From the NCBI GenBank assembly GCA_039024435.1, contig JBCCQH010000090.1, forward strand, positions 1 to 33,768: a stretch of 33,768 bases of DNA, written 5' to 3'. Origin of the DNA: JBCCQH01 sp039024435 (GTDB lineage Bacteria > Bacteroidota > Bacteroidia > J057 > JADKCL01). The position numbers and the translations under genes were made by a program. Under the pieces are notes generated by a model. That model searched no databases and had not been told where the DNA came from. It was given only the letters and a program-made list of their open reading frames with translations. Below are positions 16,357 through 25,214 of this stretch, in pieces; position 1 is the stretch's first letter, and each line of letters starts with the position of its first letter.

Positions 16357-17300
16357 TATTCGCCGCTGAGGTAGGTGTAGTCGTAAAATTTCAGGATGCG
16401 CCGTCCGTCTCCGTATTCCAGGACCGATTCCGAAAGCTTGCCCCGGCCATCGTAGGTGTTTTGGCGCTGGACGAGGCTGGCCCCCCGATCAAAAAAATTC
16501 CAGTCCCGGATGAAATCAATGGTATTCAATCGGCCCTCCTGATCGTAGGTGTAGACCTCGCGCATGCGGGGAGCGGCGTCGTTGCCGTTGTAGTATTCGC
16601 GGGAAATCATGCGCCCCTCGGTATCATAGCGCAGGATTTCCCGCTGGGCGACCTGGTCCCCGATCATTTTTGCGATGCGCATCCCCCGGGCGAAGTGGGT
16701 ATAAGCGTACACCAATGAATCGCGGGTACTGTCCCGAAAGGTGTAGCGAATTTTGTGGCTGCGCCGGTCGAGGACATCGTACACGAAGTGGATGCTATCG
16801 GTCAGTTGAACAGTGCTGTCCGCCACCGTGTGTACCAGGCGGAAGGCCGGCTTTCCGGTGATCAGGTAGACGTGTTGGGTGCGGCGCTCGTGGCGGATGA
16901 CCAGCGGCGGTGCGGTGGAATCGTCCGGGGCCAGGACATTGGCGGGCTGCGGGTACAAGTAGGTGGTGCGTACCAGCCGGCCCCGGCGGTCAAACTGATA
17001 ATCAATCTGGTCGTGGACCGCTTGCCCTCCGTCCCGGTAGAGCCGCTTTTGTGCCTTTTGGCCCAGGGTGTCAAAACGGAGGCGGAACCGGATGTCCCGC
17101 GCCAGGCGAATGCGCTTCCCAGAAGCGACCAGATCCTGGGGGTCGGTCACTTCGGTCTGAAATTCGACGACTTCTTCAACCGCAAGGGTGGCCATCAAAT
17201 CGGGGGGGAAATATTCGTATTCCGGGGCCTGTCCAAGAAGAGCGGCTGCACTCAGCATCCAAACGGTCGCAAGGAGGATTGTATTGATTTGCCTGGTCAT
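16356..17300 (-). CDS. Secreted YD-repeat-like protein
   Basis: A 314-residue exported protein with a signal peptide (MTRQINTILLATVWMLSAAALLGQ). The body is beta-rich with RHS/YD-type repeats: YQFDRRGRLVRTTY, YDTEGRMISREYYN, YDQEGRLNTIDF and YDGRGKLSESVLEYGDG. There is no lipobox or C-terminal sorting domain, so it probably stays in the periplasm or at the cell envelope. Such repeats form carbohydrate- or peptide-binding beta sheets; a specific function cannot be read. It is the first gene of a two-gene unit with DDAH and is divergent from the lipoprotein gene at 17507. Confidence 0.72.
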   Translation of the reverse strand: MTRQINTILLATVWMLSAAALLGQAPEYEYFPPDLMATLAVEEVVEFQTEVTDPQDLVASGKRIRLARDIRFRLRFDTLGQKAQKRLYRDGGQAVHDQIDYQFDRRGRLVRTTYLYPQPANVLAPDDSTAPPLVIRHERRTQHVYLITGKPAFRLVHTVADSTVQLTDSIHFVYDVLDRRSHKIRYTFRDSTRDSLVYAYTHFARGMRIAKMIGDQVAQREILRYDTEGRMISREYYNGNDAAPRMREVYTYDQEGRLNTIDFIRDWNFFDRGASLVQRQNTYDGRGKLSESVLEYGDGRRILKFYDYTYLSGE

Positions 17301-17477
17301 AACGCCCTTTCACTTGAACAATCAATGTACTCAGTTGGTCGGAGATGCGCAACTGTTCCGATCTTGTCGGGGAGAACACGGTCAACGCACCCAATAAGTG
17401 ATACCCAATTAGGGGAAATGGTTGCATTCGTCGTGCGGGCAATTATTTTCCCCTTCCGCAAAGGGCGGGTGAATCGC

Positions 17478-17485
17478 TATATTTG
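17478..17485 (+). promoter_or_regulatory. -7 promoter box of the lipoprotein operon
   Basis: TATATTTG, a full TAnnTTTG match, 21 bp before the ATG at 17507; predicted leader about 15 nt. Confidence 0.5.
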
Positions 17486-17506
17486 TACTACAACCGAATC
17501 TCCACC

Positions 17507-18673
17507 ATGCGTAAGCTTCTTTTTGTTGTCGTGGCCCTGAGTGGCATTCTCCTTGCTTGTGAAACACCGGAAACGGTGAAGCCTGAACCGACCCCCGATG
17601 TCTATATTTTTGGGACGGAAGGACGGGAAGTCGGCACTGATATCGTCGAACTTCCGAACGGAGACTTTCTGATTCCGGGAGGGACGACCGGCGTGGAAGA
17701 TGGAGACTACGACATGCTCATCACCCGGATCGGCCCGGACGGCCGCGAAGTGGAAACGTGGGTTTACGGTTCGCCCGGCATCAATGAATCGCTGGAGCGC
17801 CTGATTGCCACCAGTTCGGGCTACGCGGGGATCGCAGCGCAAGTGTCCACCAATGGCGCCCGCCGCACCGTCATCGTGACCTTCGACGCCGAACTCCGGG
17901 AAACTAACCGGGGATTTTTCGACGTTGCTTCATTTCCCTACAGCCTGTACGAAATCACGGGACTGGAAAGCCTCGACAACGGGGGATTCCTGATGAGTAT
18001 CGTGAACTACGAATCCATCTTTCTGTTTCGGATTGCACCGGATCTGACCTTGGAATCGCTGGAACAATATCCCCTTTGGTCGTACTCGGAGGGCCCCGCC
18101 AACCTACTGACCCGGGTTTCTGATGGCTTCTGGCTGGTGGTGGAGGCGGACGATCCCGATGATTTCAACAATTCCATCATCCAGGTCAATCACCTGGACC
18201 TGGACGGCAACTCGGATTGGTCGGCCGAGGCGGCCATTCCCAATTCGTTCAACTTGACGATCTCGGATGTCACCCCCCTCTCGGATGGCCGCATCGCGGT
18301 GCTGATGCGCCCGGAGAACAACTTTGCCGCGATTGCACTGCTGGATTCCACCGCCAATCTCCTTGAAGTGCTCCCGGTGCAGGTGGCGAATTACACCTTT
18401 TTCTTATCCGAACTGCCCAATGGCAAATTTGCCATCGCCGGCAATCAATATCCTCCCGGCATCAGCAGCAGCTCCCTCAACGACAATCGTACCATCGTAC
18501 ACGGATTGGGTGCTGACGGGACCCTGGAGTGGACCCAGACTTTTGGGGGACCACGCAAAGAAATCTGTGAAGGGTTCTATTACTCCTCGGCGGGCAGCTT
18601 TGTCCTGACCGGAACGAGCTTTAGCTTTGGTTTGGGAGAAACGGATAAATTCGTTGTTTTGTACAATCGTTAA
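17507..18673 (+). CDS. Lipoprotein, predicted beta-propeller
   Basis: A 388-residue lipoprotein. The signal peptide MRKLLFVVVALSGILLAC ends in a lipobox LLAC with C18 as the lipidated residue. The mature part has repeated blade-like units of the pattern G-G-x(n)-D-x(n)-DGxLxW, for example GREVGTDIVELPNGDFLIPGG near the start and LGADGTLEWTQTFGGPRKE near the end. The ATG at 17507 is chosen because it starts the signal peptide and follows a -7 box. The DUF3575-like gene begins 12 bp after its stop, so they form an operon, presumably outer-membrane anchored partners. Ligand and role are unknown. Confidence 0.78.
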   Translation: MRKLLFVVVALSGILLACETPETVKPEPTPDVYIFGTEGREVGTDIVELPNGDFLIPGGTTGVEDGDYDMLITRIGPDGREVETWVYGSPGINESLERLIATSSGYAGIAAQVSTNGARRTVIVTFDAELRETNRGFFDVASFPYSLYEITGLESLDNGGFLMSIVNYESIFLFRIAPDLTLESLEQYPLWSYSEGPANLLTRVSDGFWLVVEADDPDDFNNSIIQVNHLDLDGNSDWSAEAAIPNSFNLTISDVTPLSDGRIAVLMRPENNFAAIALLDSTANLLEVLPVQVANYTFFLSELPNGKFAIAGNQYPPGISSSSLNDNRTIVHGLGADGTLEWTQTFGGPRKEICEGFYYSSAGSFVLTGTSFSFGLGETDKFVVLYNR

Positions 18674-18685
18674 TACCGAATAACC

Positions 18686-19333
18686 ATGAAAAGATACCTA
18701 CTGCTCCTCTTTGCGCTCGCGTGCATTGTTCCCCAAATCCAGGCCCAGCGCGAAGCCGTCCTCAACGTGGAAGCGGAAGAAAAACCGCAATCGCCGGTCA
18801 ATAACATCATCAAGATCAGTCCGTTTCACTTCATCGAAGGCACGTTTTTGCTCAGTTACGAGCGGATGCTCAAGGGCGGATCGATGAGCATCATGCTGAA
18901 TGCCGGGGTGCATTCGCGGGAGCGGGTCTTCGACGGAGGCGATCAGTTTGGATTCCAAGAAGAGTTGCAACTGCGCTTTTACGTGATTCCCCCGAAAAAC
19001 ACTTCGATTCGTGCCCGCCGCTTTGCCTATTTCAAAGGCTTGTACGCGGGTCCGTTCCTGGGGCACCGGTACCGCGATGAATCCATTTCGGTTTTTGATT
19101 GGATTTTGCAGCAGACAGTGGGGGTCCAGCAAAACGTTAACGAGTTCTCGGGGGGCGTGATTCTGGGATCGCAAATCGCCTTTGGGAACCGATTGTTTTT
19201 GGATGTCTGGGTCGGTGGCGGAGTCAAACGATCTACCGGTCGCGATCCCAGCGTTACCAATGTTACTGCGGTAGAAGTAGGCTACAACGGAGTGATCCCC
19301 AAGGGGGGGATACAATTGGGCGTGGGTTTCTGA
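18686..19333 (+). CDS. Small outer-membrane beta-barrel protein (DUF3575-like)
   Basis: A 215-residue exported protein. A signal peptide (MKRYLLLLFALACIVPQIQAQ) precedes NNIIKISPFHFIEGTFLLSYERML, the opening strand pattern of DUF3575-like barrels. Alternating hydrophobic strands follow, and the protein ends in aromatic-terminated GIQLGVGF, typical of outer-membrane proteins recognised by the BAM machinery. A barrel of about eight strands is likely. It directly follows the lipoprotein gene in one operon and converges on arsS, with a MITE-like element between them. Confidence 0.78.
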   Translation: MKRYLLLLFALACIVPQIQAQREAVLNVEAEEKPQSPVNNIIKISPFHFIEGTFLLSYERMLKGGSMSIMLNAGVHSRERVFDGGDQFGFQEELQLRFYVIPPKNTSIRARRFAYFKGLYAGPFLGHRYRDESISVFDWILQQTVGVQQNVNEFSGGVILGSQIAFGNRLFLDVWVGGGVKRSTGRDPSVTNVTAVEVGYNGVIPKGGIQLGVGF

Positions 19334-19369
19334 TTGCAGGCCCCGAAGATACGTTGGGAATAAAGTCGA

Positions 19370-19529
19370 AGAGGCGGTTTAAAATTGGTTTCTGAAATTT
19401 GCGAGCGCAAATTTTCTGTCCATCGAAGCTCATTTTGGAGGCCATAGCCAAAGCTATGGGCGAGAAAACACGTGAGGGGCGGAAAAAGCTGCCTTAGTAA
19501 AATCGCAAAATTGAATTTAAACAGTTTCT
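19370..19529 (+). mobile_element. MITE-like element, copy 2
   Basis: A 160-bp relative of 13105-13261 in opposite orientation. The left terminal repeat is intact (AGAGGCGGTTTA, 19370-19381); the right one is decayed (TAAACAGTTTCT, 19518-19529; 9 of 12 match). The core contains a small hairpin, CCATAG-CCAAAG-CTATGG, shortened in copy 1. The right end lies inside the arsS stop codon. Confidence 0.65.
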
Positions 19530-20586
19530 AAGTGACTTCGCCCCCGCAACTGGAACCGGCGCCAGCGGTACAGCCGTAGCAGTGCTGATTCAGGATGATC
19601 TCCCGGTTCGTAAGGGCTTCCAGATCAAAATCGCGGACGTGAGGAGCCGCGCCTTTCACCTTGAGTTCGAGCATCTGATTGAAATCACAATCGTACATGT
19701 AGCCATCCCAGCTCACCGATAAGGTGCTGCGGCACATGACATTTTCCGCCGCCATCGGATTGAATGCATTGGCGAGTTCTTCCATGTAGCGCTGGTAATT
19801 TTCACTGGCCACAAGGTAATCGAGGAATCGACTGATCGGGAGGTTCGTGATGGCGAAGAGGTGGTTGAATTCGATGTCGAAGTCGCGTTTGAGCGCGCGC
19901 TTGTACTCGGCTTCCAGGCTATCTTGATCGCCGGGCAGCATGGCCCCACTTGGGTTATAAACCAAATTCAGGGTCAGTCCGCTGCCCTCTTTGCCGTAAC
20001 CGACATCGTTGAGCATCTTGAGGGCGCGGATGGAGCGTTCGAATACGCCGTTGCCCCGTTGGCGGTCCGTACTGCGTGCTTTAAAGGAAGGCAGTGAGGA
20101 CACCACTTCGATGTTGTGCTTTTTGAAAAACTCGGGCAGGTCGTGGTACTTGCGATTGGCGACGATGATGGTGAGGTTGCAACGAACGATTACGTGCCGG
20201 CCCAGGGCTTTGATCCCTTTCACAAACCAGCGGAAATCCGGATTCATCTCCGGTGCACCTCCGGTCAGGTCCACCGTCTGGATATTGCTTTTTGCCAGTG
20301 CATCCAGGCACTCCTGCATGGTCTCTCGGGTCATGATTTCTCTGCGGTCCGGGCCCGCGTCCACGTGACAGTGCTTACAGACCTGGTTGCACATCTTCCC
20401 GACATTGACTTGGAAAATGGAAATCTCGGTAGGCCGCAGAGGCGACAAACCGAGGGCGCGCAAGCGATCCGTAAACGGATCGACCCCGGAATCGTTTTCC
20501 AGGACGGCGATTTGGCGTTCGGTCTGGGACAGGCGGTGTCCCAGCGCTTTCAATGATTTAATCGGTTTCTTTTTGGTGGCACGCAT
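19528..20586 (-). CDS. arsS: Arsenosugar biosynthesis radical SAM protein ArsS
   Basis: A 352-residue radical SAM enzyme with its 4Fe-4S cluster motif C66-NQV-C70-KH-C73. The C-terminal cysteines (C336, C339, C347 in HCYGCTAGAGSSCGG) are characteristic of ArsS. In arsenosugar synthesis, ArsS is thought to add a 5'-deoxyadenosyl group to dimethylarsenite made by ArsM. VDLTGGAPEMNP is the radical SAM GGE-like motif with GGA, as is usual here. It follows the peroxidase-like gene by 32 bp. The A and G of its TAG stop are the first two bases of the MITE-like element; the coding part appears complete, since ArsS proteins normally end soon after the SSCGG segment. No arsM is present nearby. Confidence 0.9.
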   Translation of the reverse strand: MRATKKKPIKSLKALGHRLSQTERQIAVLENDSGVDPFTDRLRALGLSPLRPTEISIFQVNVGKMCNQVCKHCHVDAGPDRREIMTRETMQECLDALAKSNIQTVDLTGGAPEMNPDFRWFVKGIKALGRHVIVRCNLTIIVANRKYHDLPEFFKKHNIEVVSSLPSFKARSTDRQRGNGVFERSIRALKMLNDVGYGKEGSGLTLNLVYNPSGAMLPGDQDSLEAEYKRALKRDFDIEFNHLFAITNLPISRFLDYLVASENYQRYMEELANAFNPMAAENVMCRSTLSVSWDGYMYDCDFNQMLELKVKGAAPHVRDFDLEALTNREIILNQHCYGCTAGAGSSCGGEVT

Positions 20587-20618
20587 ACGGCTGCTATCTC
20601 TTCAATTACAACGGCCAA

Positions 20619-20954
20619 CTACATAAGAAGTTCATTGGCCTTGTTCATCATCTGCACTCCGTGGACCAGCGAGGCTCCACCGCGGATGGCGGCCGCCACG
20701 TGGACTGCTTCCATCAATTCTTCCTCTTCGCACCCCCGCTTCAGGGTATCCTGGGTGTAGGCATCGATGCAATAGGGACACTGAACTGCGTGGGAAACGG
20801 CCAAAGCGATCAGGCTTTTTTCCCGCGCCGTCAGGGCACCATCCTGGAACACATCGCCGTACCAGGCAAAAAACTTTTGGGCCAATTCTGGCTGAAAATC
20901 CTTGATGTCCCCGAATTTATTGAGGTCTTTCGGATCGTAATAGGTGTCGCTCAT
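20619..20954 (-). CDS. Arsenosugar biosynthesis-associated peroxidase-like protein (AhpD/CMD fold)
   Basis: A 111-residue carboxymuconolactone-decarboxylase/AhpD-fold protein with the redox pair C59-P-Y-C62 and the following ALAVSHAVQ...DAYTQDTLKRG helix of alkylhydroperoxidases. The N-terminus (MSDTYYDPKDLNKFGDI) is typical of the subgroup that accompanies ArsS. The frame stays open far upstream, but only the Met at 20954 gives the family length. It lies 32 bp before arsS on the same strand. A thiol-redox or arsenic-related role follows from the association; its reaction is not established. Confidence 0.85.
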   Translation of the reverse strand: MSDTYYDPKDLNKFGDIKDFQPELAQKFFAWYGDVFQDGALTAREKSLIALAVSHAVQCPYCIDAYTQDTLKRGCEEEELMEAVHVAAAIRGGASLVHGVQMMNKANELLM

Positions 20955-21208
20955 ACTAAGTTTGGGTTGAGAGCATCTAAGATAGTGATTTTCTTGCTCC
21001 CGGCACCGACGCAAAGTGGGCGGCGGGTTTTCACCTGCGATGACGGAAGTAATGATACGCGCACGGCAGCAGGAAAATTGTCCGGCCTTCGACAATATCC
21101 AACGGTAAGGCAAAATCGCTCGGTGAAGTGGGCAAGTCACTTCTTTCTGACGCCGGGGGCGAGCAAAGCCGCCTCCGTTGAACCGAAGAGTCAAATTGTG
21201 GCAATGCC

Positions 21209-22837
21209 TCAATCGATGCGCAACAGATAGCGCGGGGAAACCTTTTCCGGACGCGTCGCCGGGTTGATAAACTTGAGCTTTAGATTGCCCACCCGGAAAT
21301 GGGGAAAGGTCTTGAGCAAGGTCACACGGTGGGGACTGTTTGTGAAGACAGTGCGCCCTTTTTCGGTCGTGTAGAGGTAAGCTGGTTTGGGAAAGACTGT
21401 GCCGAATTCTTCCACGTGATTGACTTGCTGGGCCACGCCGCCCCCGTAAAAGTCCAGGGCCCGCCCCCCTTCATCGTAGGCGTACAGGCGGTCCGCCGGA
21501 ATGTCGTTTTCCCGGATGTATTGTCCCGCTTTCCCGGTGCTCTGGAAAGTGAGTAACTGTGGATAGAGTCCGGCATTTACGAAAAAATTGACCCAGGCAA
21601 ATCCGACGACCAGAAATACTACAAGGCGGTACTCCGCGGTGGGAAACCGGAAATAGGAAAACAGAACTGCTGCCCAGCCCAGCGCAAAGACCAGGGTGAG
21701 CAGAAGGGAGACTTGGGGAAATGCCCAAACCGCCAATGTTCCCGCCACGATCCCGGTCAGCACCACGAGCAGGAGGTTTTGCCCGAAAAAAAAGGTCCGC
21801 TCCCATCGCCGGGGTGATTGTTCGATCAGAGATTTCAGGTAGGCTGCGCACAACAGTGCGGCAAAAGGATAGGTCACAAAGATGTAGTGCGGCAGTTTGA
21901 AGCGCGAGGTCGACAGGGCGATGAACAGCAGTACGAAGCCCCCGAGCGACAGCCCTTCCTCGGTGGCGGACAGTCGGAATCCCCTCCGGAAGATGTCCCG
22001 GATTTTGCGCCCGATGGCAGGCAGTAGCACCAAAGTCCAGGGCAAAAACGACCAGGCGTAAGTATGGACAAAAAAGAAAGGCGAGGCATCGTTTTGCCAT
22101 TCGCTGGCCCCGGTGATCCGGCCAAAGCTCTGGGTCCAAAGGAAAAATTTGACGCCTTTCCACCCGAATTGCTCGTGCAGGCCCAGGCAAAACGGCAGCA
22201 ACAACAAGGCAAACACAGGAAGGCCCAATAACCAAGGCCGCCGGAACAAGCCTTTCCAGTCCCGGCGCAGCACAAAATCCGCTCCCATCGCTAGGGCCGG
22301 AGCCACCACCCCAATTGGGCCTTTGCCCAGCATGGCGATGGCCAGGCCCACAAAGCCCAGTTGGAGGTGCCACCACTTTCCGCCCCGGGCAAACACCACC
22401 AACTGCCACAGCGCAAATGCCATCGGGCCGATCATGTACATGTCGGTTTTGACATCATTGTTCATGAGGAACATCGCCTGGCAGGAGGCCTGGATCAAGG
22501 CTGCGTAGTAGCCGGTGCGGCGGTCATACAGGAAAGCGCCCAGGCGCCCGGTGGACCAAACGGCCAGCATCGCCAGCAAAACCGAAGGCAATTTGTAGGC
22601 AAAGGTTCCGACGCCAAAGGCTTTAAACGATAGCGTCGTCAGCCAAAAAATCAACGGGGGCTTGTCCAGGTAGTCCACGCCCCGGTCCCTGAGGTGCAGG
22701 AAGTCGCTTGACTTGAGCATCTCCAGGGACATGGAGGCATACTGGCCGGCATCCACTTCCATGATGTCGACAAACATGCCCGCGACCCAGCCCAGCAGCA
22801 GGATGACGATGGGGACAATGTCAGCGGGACGTTTCAA
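21209..22837 (-). CDS. ArnT/PMT-like membrane glycosyltransferase
   Basis: A 542-residue polytopic membrane protein of the GT83 / dolichyl-phosphate-mannose mannosyltransferase-like superfamily, expected to move a sugar from a polyprenyl-phosphate donor onto lipid A, glycan or protein on the outer face of the inner membrane. The first loop has the acidic motif VDAGQYASMSLEML, followed by DYLDKPPLIFWLTTLSFK (56-73), characteristic of ArnT-like enzymes. About 11-12 membrane segments fill residues 8-430, with a soluble C-terminal domain. No ATG is available between the upstream in-frame stop and TM1, so it probably starts at TTG 22837. It follows the comA-like gene by 57 bp. Confidence 0.82.
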   Translation of the reverse strand: MKRPADIVPIVILLLGWVAGMFVDIMEVDAGQYASMSLEMLKSSDFLHLRDRGVDYLDKPPLIFWLTTLSFKAFGVGTFAYKLPSVLLAMLAVWSTGRLGAFLYDRRTGYYAALIQASCQAMFLMNNDVKTDMYMIGPMAFALWQLVVFARGGKWWHLQLGFVGLAIAMLGKGPIGVVAPALAMGADFVLRRDWKGLFRRPWLLGLPVFALLLLPFCLGLHEQFGWKGVKFFLWTQSFGRITGASEWQNDASPFFFVHTYAWSFLPWTLVLLPAIGRKIRDIFRRGFRLSATEEGLSLGGFVLLFIALSTSRFKLPHYIFVTYPFAALLCAAYLKSLIEQSPRRWERTFFFGQNLLLVVLTGIVAGTLAVWAFPQVSLLLTLVFALGWAAVLFSYFRFPTAEYRLVVFLVVGFAWVNFFVNAGLYPQLLTFQSTGKAGQYIRENDIPADRLYAYDEGGRALDFYGGGVAQQVNHVEEFGTVFPKPAYLYTTEKGRTVFTNSPHRVTLLKTFPHFRVGNLKLKFINPATRPEKVSPRYLLRID

Positions 22838-22894
22838 GGAAGCGAAAGCGTTGCGGAAAATCGTTTCGGACCGGCCGGTGTTCCGGCTGACCGA

Positions 22895-23650
22895 TCAAAG
22901 AAAGGTAAAGAAGGTATCACCGCGCAGGCCCATCCGGAGGGTTTCCAGCGGGATGACCTCGCTTGGCGCGATGTTGCCGAGGTTCACGTTCGTACCAAAT
23001 TTTTTGATGAACCAGACTTGCTGGGCTTTTTGCGGGGCTTCCCAGAGGATTTTTTCCTGGGGAATGCTGTGGGTGATTTCGTCCACCAGTCCGGAGCGGG
23101 TTTCCCCGGACTTCTGGAAGACGCCTACGGTGCCGCTCTCGCGGGCTTCGGCGATGACTTTCCAGACCCCGGCGTCGAGTTCCCGCCGCATCATTTCCAC
23201 CCAGCGGAAGGGCGGCAAGGTGACCGAACTGTCTTTGCTTCCGACCTCCGAGAGCACCGTAAAGTTCTTCGACAGCGTCTCGATGTAGCGCTTTTTGTCT
23301 TCCCAGGGCATGTCGATGCTGCCGTCGGAGACCTCAACCATGGAAGCTTGGTGGGACTCCGCAAACCGACAGTAATCGTCAAACTGGTTCCGGTAGGCAT
23401 ACGCTTCGAACAGCGTGCCCCCGAAGTAGTAAGGGATGCCGGCCTCGCGGTAGACGGCCAGTTTCGGTTCCAGATTGGCGGTGACGTATCCGGTGCCAAA
23501 ACCGATTTTGACGACGTCGACCAAGTGGGCGGCGACTTCGACGAAATCTTCGGCTTGGCGCTTGCTCAACCCTTTGTCCATGGCCATGGTGACCCCGCGC
23601 TGCCGCGGCTTGGCGGAGCGGTCGGGAAGTGGATTCAATTGCGTGCTCAT
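22895..23650 (-). CDS. Phosphosulfolactate synthase (ComA family)
   Basis: A 251-residue TIM-barrel enzyme predicted to add sulfite to phosphoenolpyruvate, giving (2R)-phospho-3-sulfolactate. Family landmarks are KPRQRGVTMAMDKGLS, VDVVKIGFGTGYV, PYYFGGTLFEAY, VEVSDGSIDMP and the glutamate/lysine region FTVLSEVGSKDS. In methanogens this starts coenzyme M synthesis; in a Bacteroidota host it more plausibly feeds sulfolactate or cysteate, possibly toward sulfonolipids, which is inference. The ATG at 23650 shares one base with the stop of the TPR gene (TGATG), so translation is coupled. Phosphatase and dehydrogenase partners are not in the window. Confidence 0.88.
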   Translation of the reverse strand: MSTQLNPLPDRSAKPRQRGVTMAMDKGLSKRQAEDFVEVAAHLVDVVKIGFGTGYVTANLEPKLAVYREAGIPYYFGGTLFEAYAYRNQFDDYCRFAESHQASMVEVSDGSIDMPWEDKKRYIETLSKNFTVLSEVGSKDSSVTLPPFRWVEMMRRELDAGVWKVIAEARESGTVGVFQKSGETRSGLVDEITHSIPQEKILWEAPQKAQQVWFIKKFGTNVNLGNIAPSEVIPLETLRMGLRGDTFFTFL

Positions 23651-25068
23651 CAAGAAGTATATTGATTGATCAGGTCATTCACGCTCGGGATCTTGTTGAG
23701 GTCCGGAAAGTGATTGAACAGGATGTAGTGCTTGCCCGCATCGAGCAGCAAGCCATTTTCCAGGTAAGTGAGGCCGCGGGTGTAGCGCGAGGTGTGGTAA
23801 AAATAGGCCGACACCTGAAAGTACAGTTCTGCCGCGTGGGAATTGTTGTTGATCCCGTCGAGTAAGAAAGTGATGGCTCCTTCACGGTTGTCGTCCCGGA
23901 ACAGCATGTCGCCCCAGTCCATCCACACCTTGATGTCGTTGCGGTTGATCTGCAAGGCCCGTTCCAGGGACTCGTAGGCCGAGGTCAAGTGGCCCACCCG
24001 GTACTCCATCGTCGCCAGTGAGACCCAGCCGTCGTAGTTATCGGGATCGACTTCGAGTCCTTTCCGGTAAAAATGCGCCGACTCGCTGAAGCGGTCGATT
24101 GCTTCCAGACAAAAACCCATGCCGATCCAGGCTTCGGCGTACTCGGGATTCGAATCGGTGCAGCGGCGGTAGTACTTCAGTGCCATGCCAAAGCTGCCCA
24201 ACTGCTCGTAGCACTCGGCGATGTTGTAGTGGATCGCCAGGTCCGGCTTTTCGTGGACCGCGGCTTCGAGGAAGCACTTGAGGGCCTCGTCGTATTTCTC
24301 CATTTCCAAGAGCACGTTGCCCTTGTGGTACCAGGCAGAAGCAAATGAGTCCTCGATTGCCAGGCAAAAATCGTAGGCATCGATGGCCTTTTCGTAATGG
24401 CCCATCCGCGCGTAGAGGATCCCGAGGTTGTACCAAACGGGGCAGGTAAAGGGATTGCGGTCCAGAAATTCGAGGTAGACCTCGACGGCGGCCTCCAGCT
24501 TCTCCTCGGCTTCCAGGCAATAGGCCAGTTCGTGCAGGGGCTCCTCAAAATCCGGTCGGACTTCGAGAGACTTGCGGTAGAAGCGCTCGGCATCTTCATT
24601 GCGGCTGGAAGTTTGAGCCAGATTGCCCATTTGCAGCCAGACTTCTTCTACGTTGTTGCTCAAGGGCATGTAGGTGTTCAGTTCTGCAATGGCAGCGTCG
24701 TATTTGCCGAGTTGGCCCAGGATCTCCGACTTGAGGAATACGTAGTCCATCTGGAATGGATTCATCTCGAGGGCGCGTTCCGCATCGCGGCGGGCATCCT
24801 GCAGGCGGCCCATTTCGAAAAGCACACTGGCGCGCTTGAAGTACAACTCCTCACTTTGCGGATTGCGCTGCATGGCGTAATTGGCCAGTTTCAGTGCTTT
24901 GTTCAGTTTGTTGTGCCGCATGTAGAAGAAGAAAATCTCTTCCAGCGATATCTGATCGAAGAAGTAAAACTCCTCGCCTTTCAGCATAGCTTCGAACCGG
25001 CGTGCGTTGTCCTTCACCCGCTTCTCGCTGTGGTCCTCTTGCCCGAATTGTTCGTTTCTCTCTGCCAT
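23650..25068 (-). CDS. Tetratricopeptide-repeat protein
   Basis: A 472-residue cytoplasmic protein made almost entirely of about 11-12 TPR units after an acidic N-terminal segment (DQISLEEIFFFYMRHNKLNKAL). Clear units include LYFKRASVLFEMGRLQDARR, VWYNLGILYARMGHYEKAI, AWYHKGNVLLEMEKYDEAL and GWVSLATMEYRVGHLTSAYE. TPR arrays bind partner proteins; no enzymatic domain is present. It heads a unit with the phosphosulfolactate synthase gene (TGATG overlap) and probably the glycosyltransferase. The tight coupling may reflect co-regulation only. Confidence 0.88.
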   Translation of the reverse strand: MAERNEQFGQEDHSEKRVKDNARRFEAMLKGEEFYFFDQISLEEIFFFYMRHNKLNKALKLANYAMQRNPQSEELYFKRASVLFEMGRLQDARRDAERALEMNPFQMDYVFLKSEILGQLGKYDAAIAELNTYMPLSNNVEEVWLQMGNLAQTSSRNEDAERFYRKSLEVRPDFEEPLHELAYCLEAEEKLEAAVEVYLEFLDRNPFTCPVWYNLGILYARMGHYEKAIDAYDFCLAIEDSFASAWYHKGNVLLEMEKYDEALKCFLEAAVHEKPDLAIHYNIAECYEQLGSFGMALKYYRRCTDSNPEYAEAWIGMGFCLEAIDRFSESAHFYRKGLEVDPDNYDGWVSLATMEYRVGHLTSAYESLERALQINRNDIKVWMDWGDMLFRDDNREGAITFLLDGINNNSHAAELYFQVSAYFYHTSRYTRGLTYLENGLLLDAGKHYILFNHFPDLNKIPSVNDLINQYTS

Positions 25069-25214
25069 GAATGGTCATACGAAGGGGCCTTTTCTCGGGT
25101 TGGTCGGATTTGTCGTTTCGCCTCCGATTCTCTATCGTCCCGCAGGCCCGATTTCACTCAATTTGCTGATTAATTCACTATTTACCGACCGAGTTTATAC
25201 ACAATCGATGGGGG

